Assembly: GCF_024611995.1 (NCBI RefSeq)
Contig: NZ_CP102509.1
Location: forward strand, 2,604,001-2,668,000
Origin: Streptomyces sp. NBC_00162
GTDB taxonomy: Bacteria > Actinomycetota > Actinomycetes > Streptomycetales > Streptomycetaceae
DNA length: 64,000 bases
Direction of reading: 5' to 3'
A program made the position numbers and the translations under genes. A model generated the notes under the pieces. The model was given only the letters and a program-made list of their open reading frames with translations, was not told where the DNA came from and did no database searches. This document shows positions 63,224 through 64,000 of the stretch, one piece after another. Position 1 is the stretch's first letter, and every line of letters begins with the position of its first letter.

Positions 63224-64000
63224 CTACCGACCCGCCGTCGCCCTGTGTGCGCGCGCCGCGGCCCGCTCCTTACGGTCGAATTCGTCCAGCTGGGGATAGG
63301 ACGGGCAGCCGTACACCCGCTTGAACGGGGCGAACGTGTCCCATTCGGTCCGCCGCCGCATTTCCTGTGCCATGGGGTTGTGCTCACTCCAGAAGTCGCC
63401 GCCGATGAGCCGGATCACGTACTTCTCCAGGGCCTCGCGCCGCGTGAAGCGGGCGGCGTCGGCGGCAACCGACACCAGCTCGCCCTCGTAGTAGGCGTGG
63501 ATGAGGCGGATGTACGTGTCGTAGCCCGTCTTGAAGTAGTTGGAATACGTGTCGAACAGGCGGCCCTCCGCCGCGGGGTCGGCCAGCGCCGCCCCGAGCG
63601 TCTCGGCCGCGCGGACGGCGGTGGCCGTCGCCACCAGCACGCCGCCGGAGAACATCGGGTCGCCGAAGCAGCCGGCGTCTCCGACCATGAGCCAGCCGGG
63701 CCCGGTGACCGTGTCCGAGTGGTAGCAGTAGTCGGTCTCGACCCTGAGGTCCGTGGTGGGGCGGGTTCCGGTCAGGCGCGCGGTGATCCTGGGGATCCTG
63801 GCCACGTGCTCCTCGAACGCCTTCTCGGTCGTCGTCTTGCGCAGCACGTCGCGCGGCATGACCGTGCCCACGCTGATGGCGTCCTTGGACAGCGGGATCG
63901 CCCAGACCCAGCCGTCGTCGTGGGCGCCGACCTGGATGTCGCCCTCGACGCCGAGGTTGTGGCTCTCGTCGAGTCCTTCGTAGTGCCGGAACACCGCCAC
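63224..64000 (-). CDS. FADH2-dependent halogenase, C-terminal part (5' end outside window)
   Basis: 258 residues of a flavin-dependent halogenase; the N-terminus with the GxGxxG motif is beyond the right edge. The halogenase signature WxWxIP appears as DGWVWAIPLSKDAISVG, and GWLMVGDAGCFGDPMFSGGV carries the second FAD motif. It resembles halogenases of ansamycin clusters (Asm12, Nat1) that chlorinate the AHBA-derived ring. Upstream of rifG in the same operon, so chlorination of an AHBA-based product is the best guess. Confidence 0.87.
   Translation of the reverse strand: MAVFRHYEGLDESHNLGVEGDIQVGAHDDGWVWAIPLSKDAISVGTVMPRDVLRKTTTEKAFEEHVARIPRITARLTGTRPTTDLRVETDYCYHSDTVTGPGWLMVGDAGCFGDPMFSGGVLVATATAVRAAETLGAALADPAAEGRLFDTYSNYFKTGYDTYIRLIHAYYEGELVSVAADAARFTRREALEKYVIRLIGGDFWSEHNPMAQEMRRRTEWDTFAPFKRVYGCPSYPQLDEFDRKERAAARAHRATAGR

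Overview
High-GC actinobacterial DNA, almost certainly Streptomyces. It carries cutRS, sepH, DUF3710/DUF3159/DUF4193/DUF3093 genes and a coproporphyrin-type ferrochelatase, uses GTG/TTG starts, and has GC-rich third positions that open long empty frames on both strands. No tRNA, rRNA or CRISPR was seen. Two accessory biosynthetic regions flank a block of conserved chromosomal genes.

Region A (1-18.9 kb, all + strand, entering from the left edge) is a hydrazine-type natural product cluster. Its core is a lysine N6-hydroxylase (5777), a DAO-type flavoenzyme (7084) and a cupin-methionyl-tRNA-synthetase fusion (8187). Together these match the known route lysine -> N6-hydroxylysine -> hydrazine -> hydrazinoacetate. 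The fusion carries an extra C-terminal acyl-carrier domain. It is followed by an NRPS with a TubC docking domain, a heterocyclization domain, a cysteine-like A domain and a carrier. Next come an ANL ligase, a free ACP and a GNAT (a trio resembling the triacsin hydrazinoacetate-loading set), a C45 Ntn-hydrolase, a PPTase and an unknown protein. Upstream are a P450, a pair of saccharopine dehydrogenases (Lys1-like and Lys9-like), an ATP-grasp ligase and an exporter. The saccharopine pair could regenerate lysine from the aminoadipate semialdehyde by-product, making lysine a recycled nitrogen carrier. Most genes overlap by 4-14 nt, so this looks like one translationally coupled operon ending at a strong terminator (18920).

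Region B (19-46 kb) is core: a tRNA/rRNA methyltransferase, an APC permease, two TrkA proteins, DUF3159, an OB-fold protein, KdpED, DUF3710, dUTPase, a thioesterase, DUF4193, CutRS, an inositol phosphatase, ferrochelatase, an MFS transporter, a lactone oxidase, SepH, a sulfurtransferase and a VOC protein. At 44.15-45.39 kb two insertions are nested in a single CTAG site between two convergent genes: a 162-bp MITE, then an IS481-family element.

Region C (46.2-64 kb, continuing past the right edge) is an ansamycin-type cluster built on 3-amino-5-hydroxybenzoate (AHBA). It has rifG-H-I-K-L-M-N homologues in rifamycin order, a detached rifJ-type dehydroquinase, a Rif-Orf19-like flavin monooxygenase, a P450, a methyltransferase, a type II thioesterase, an antiporter, a LuxR regulator and a flavin-dependent halogenase cut by the window end. 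The PKS and amide synthase are not in the window. The halogenase plus the naphthalene-type hydroxylase suggest a chlorinated naphthalenic ansamycin (inference). A repeated ~19-bp element lies 20-21 bp upstream of -10-like hexamers at four places, and more weakly at a fifth, and probably marks a pathway regulon.
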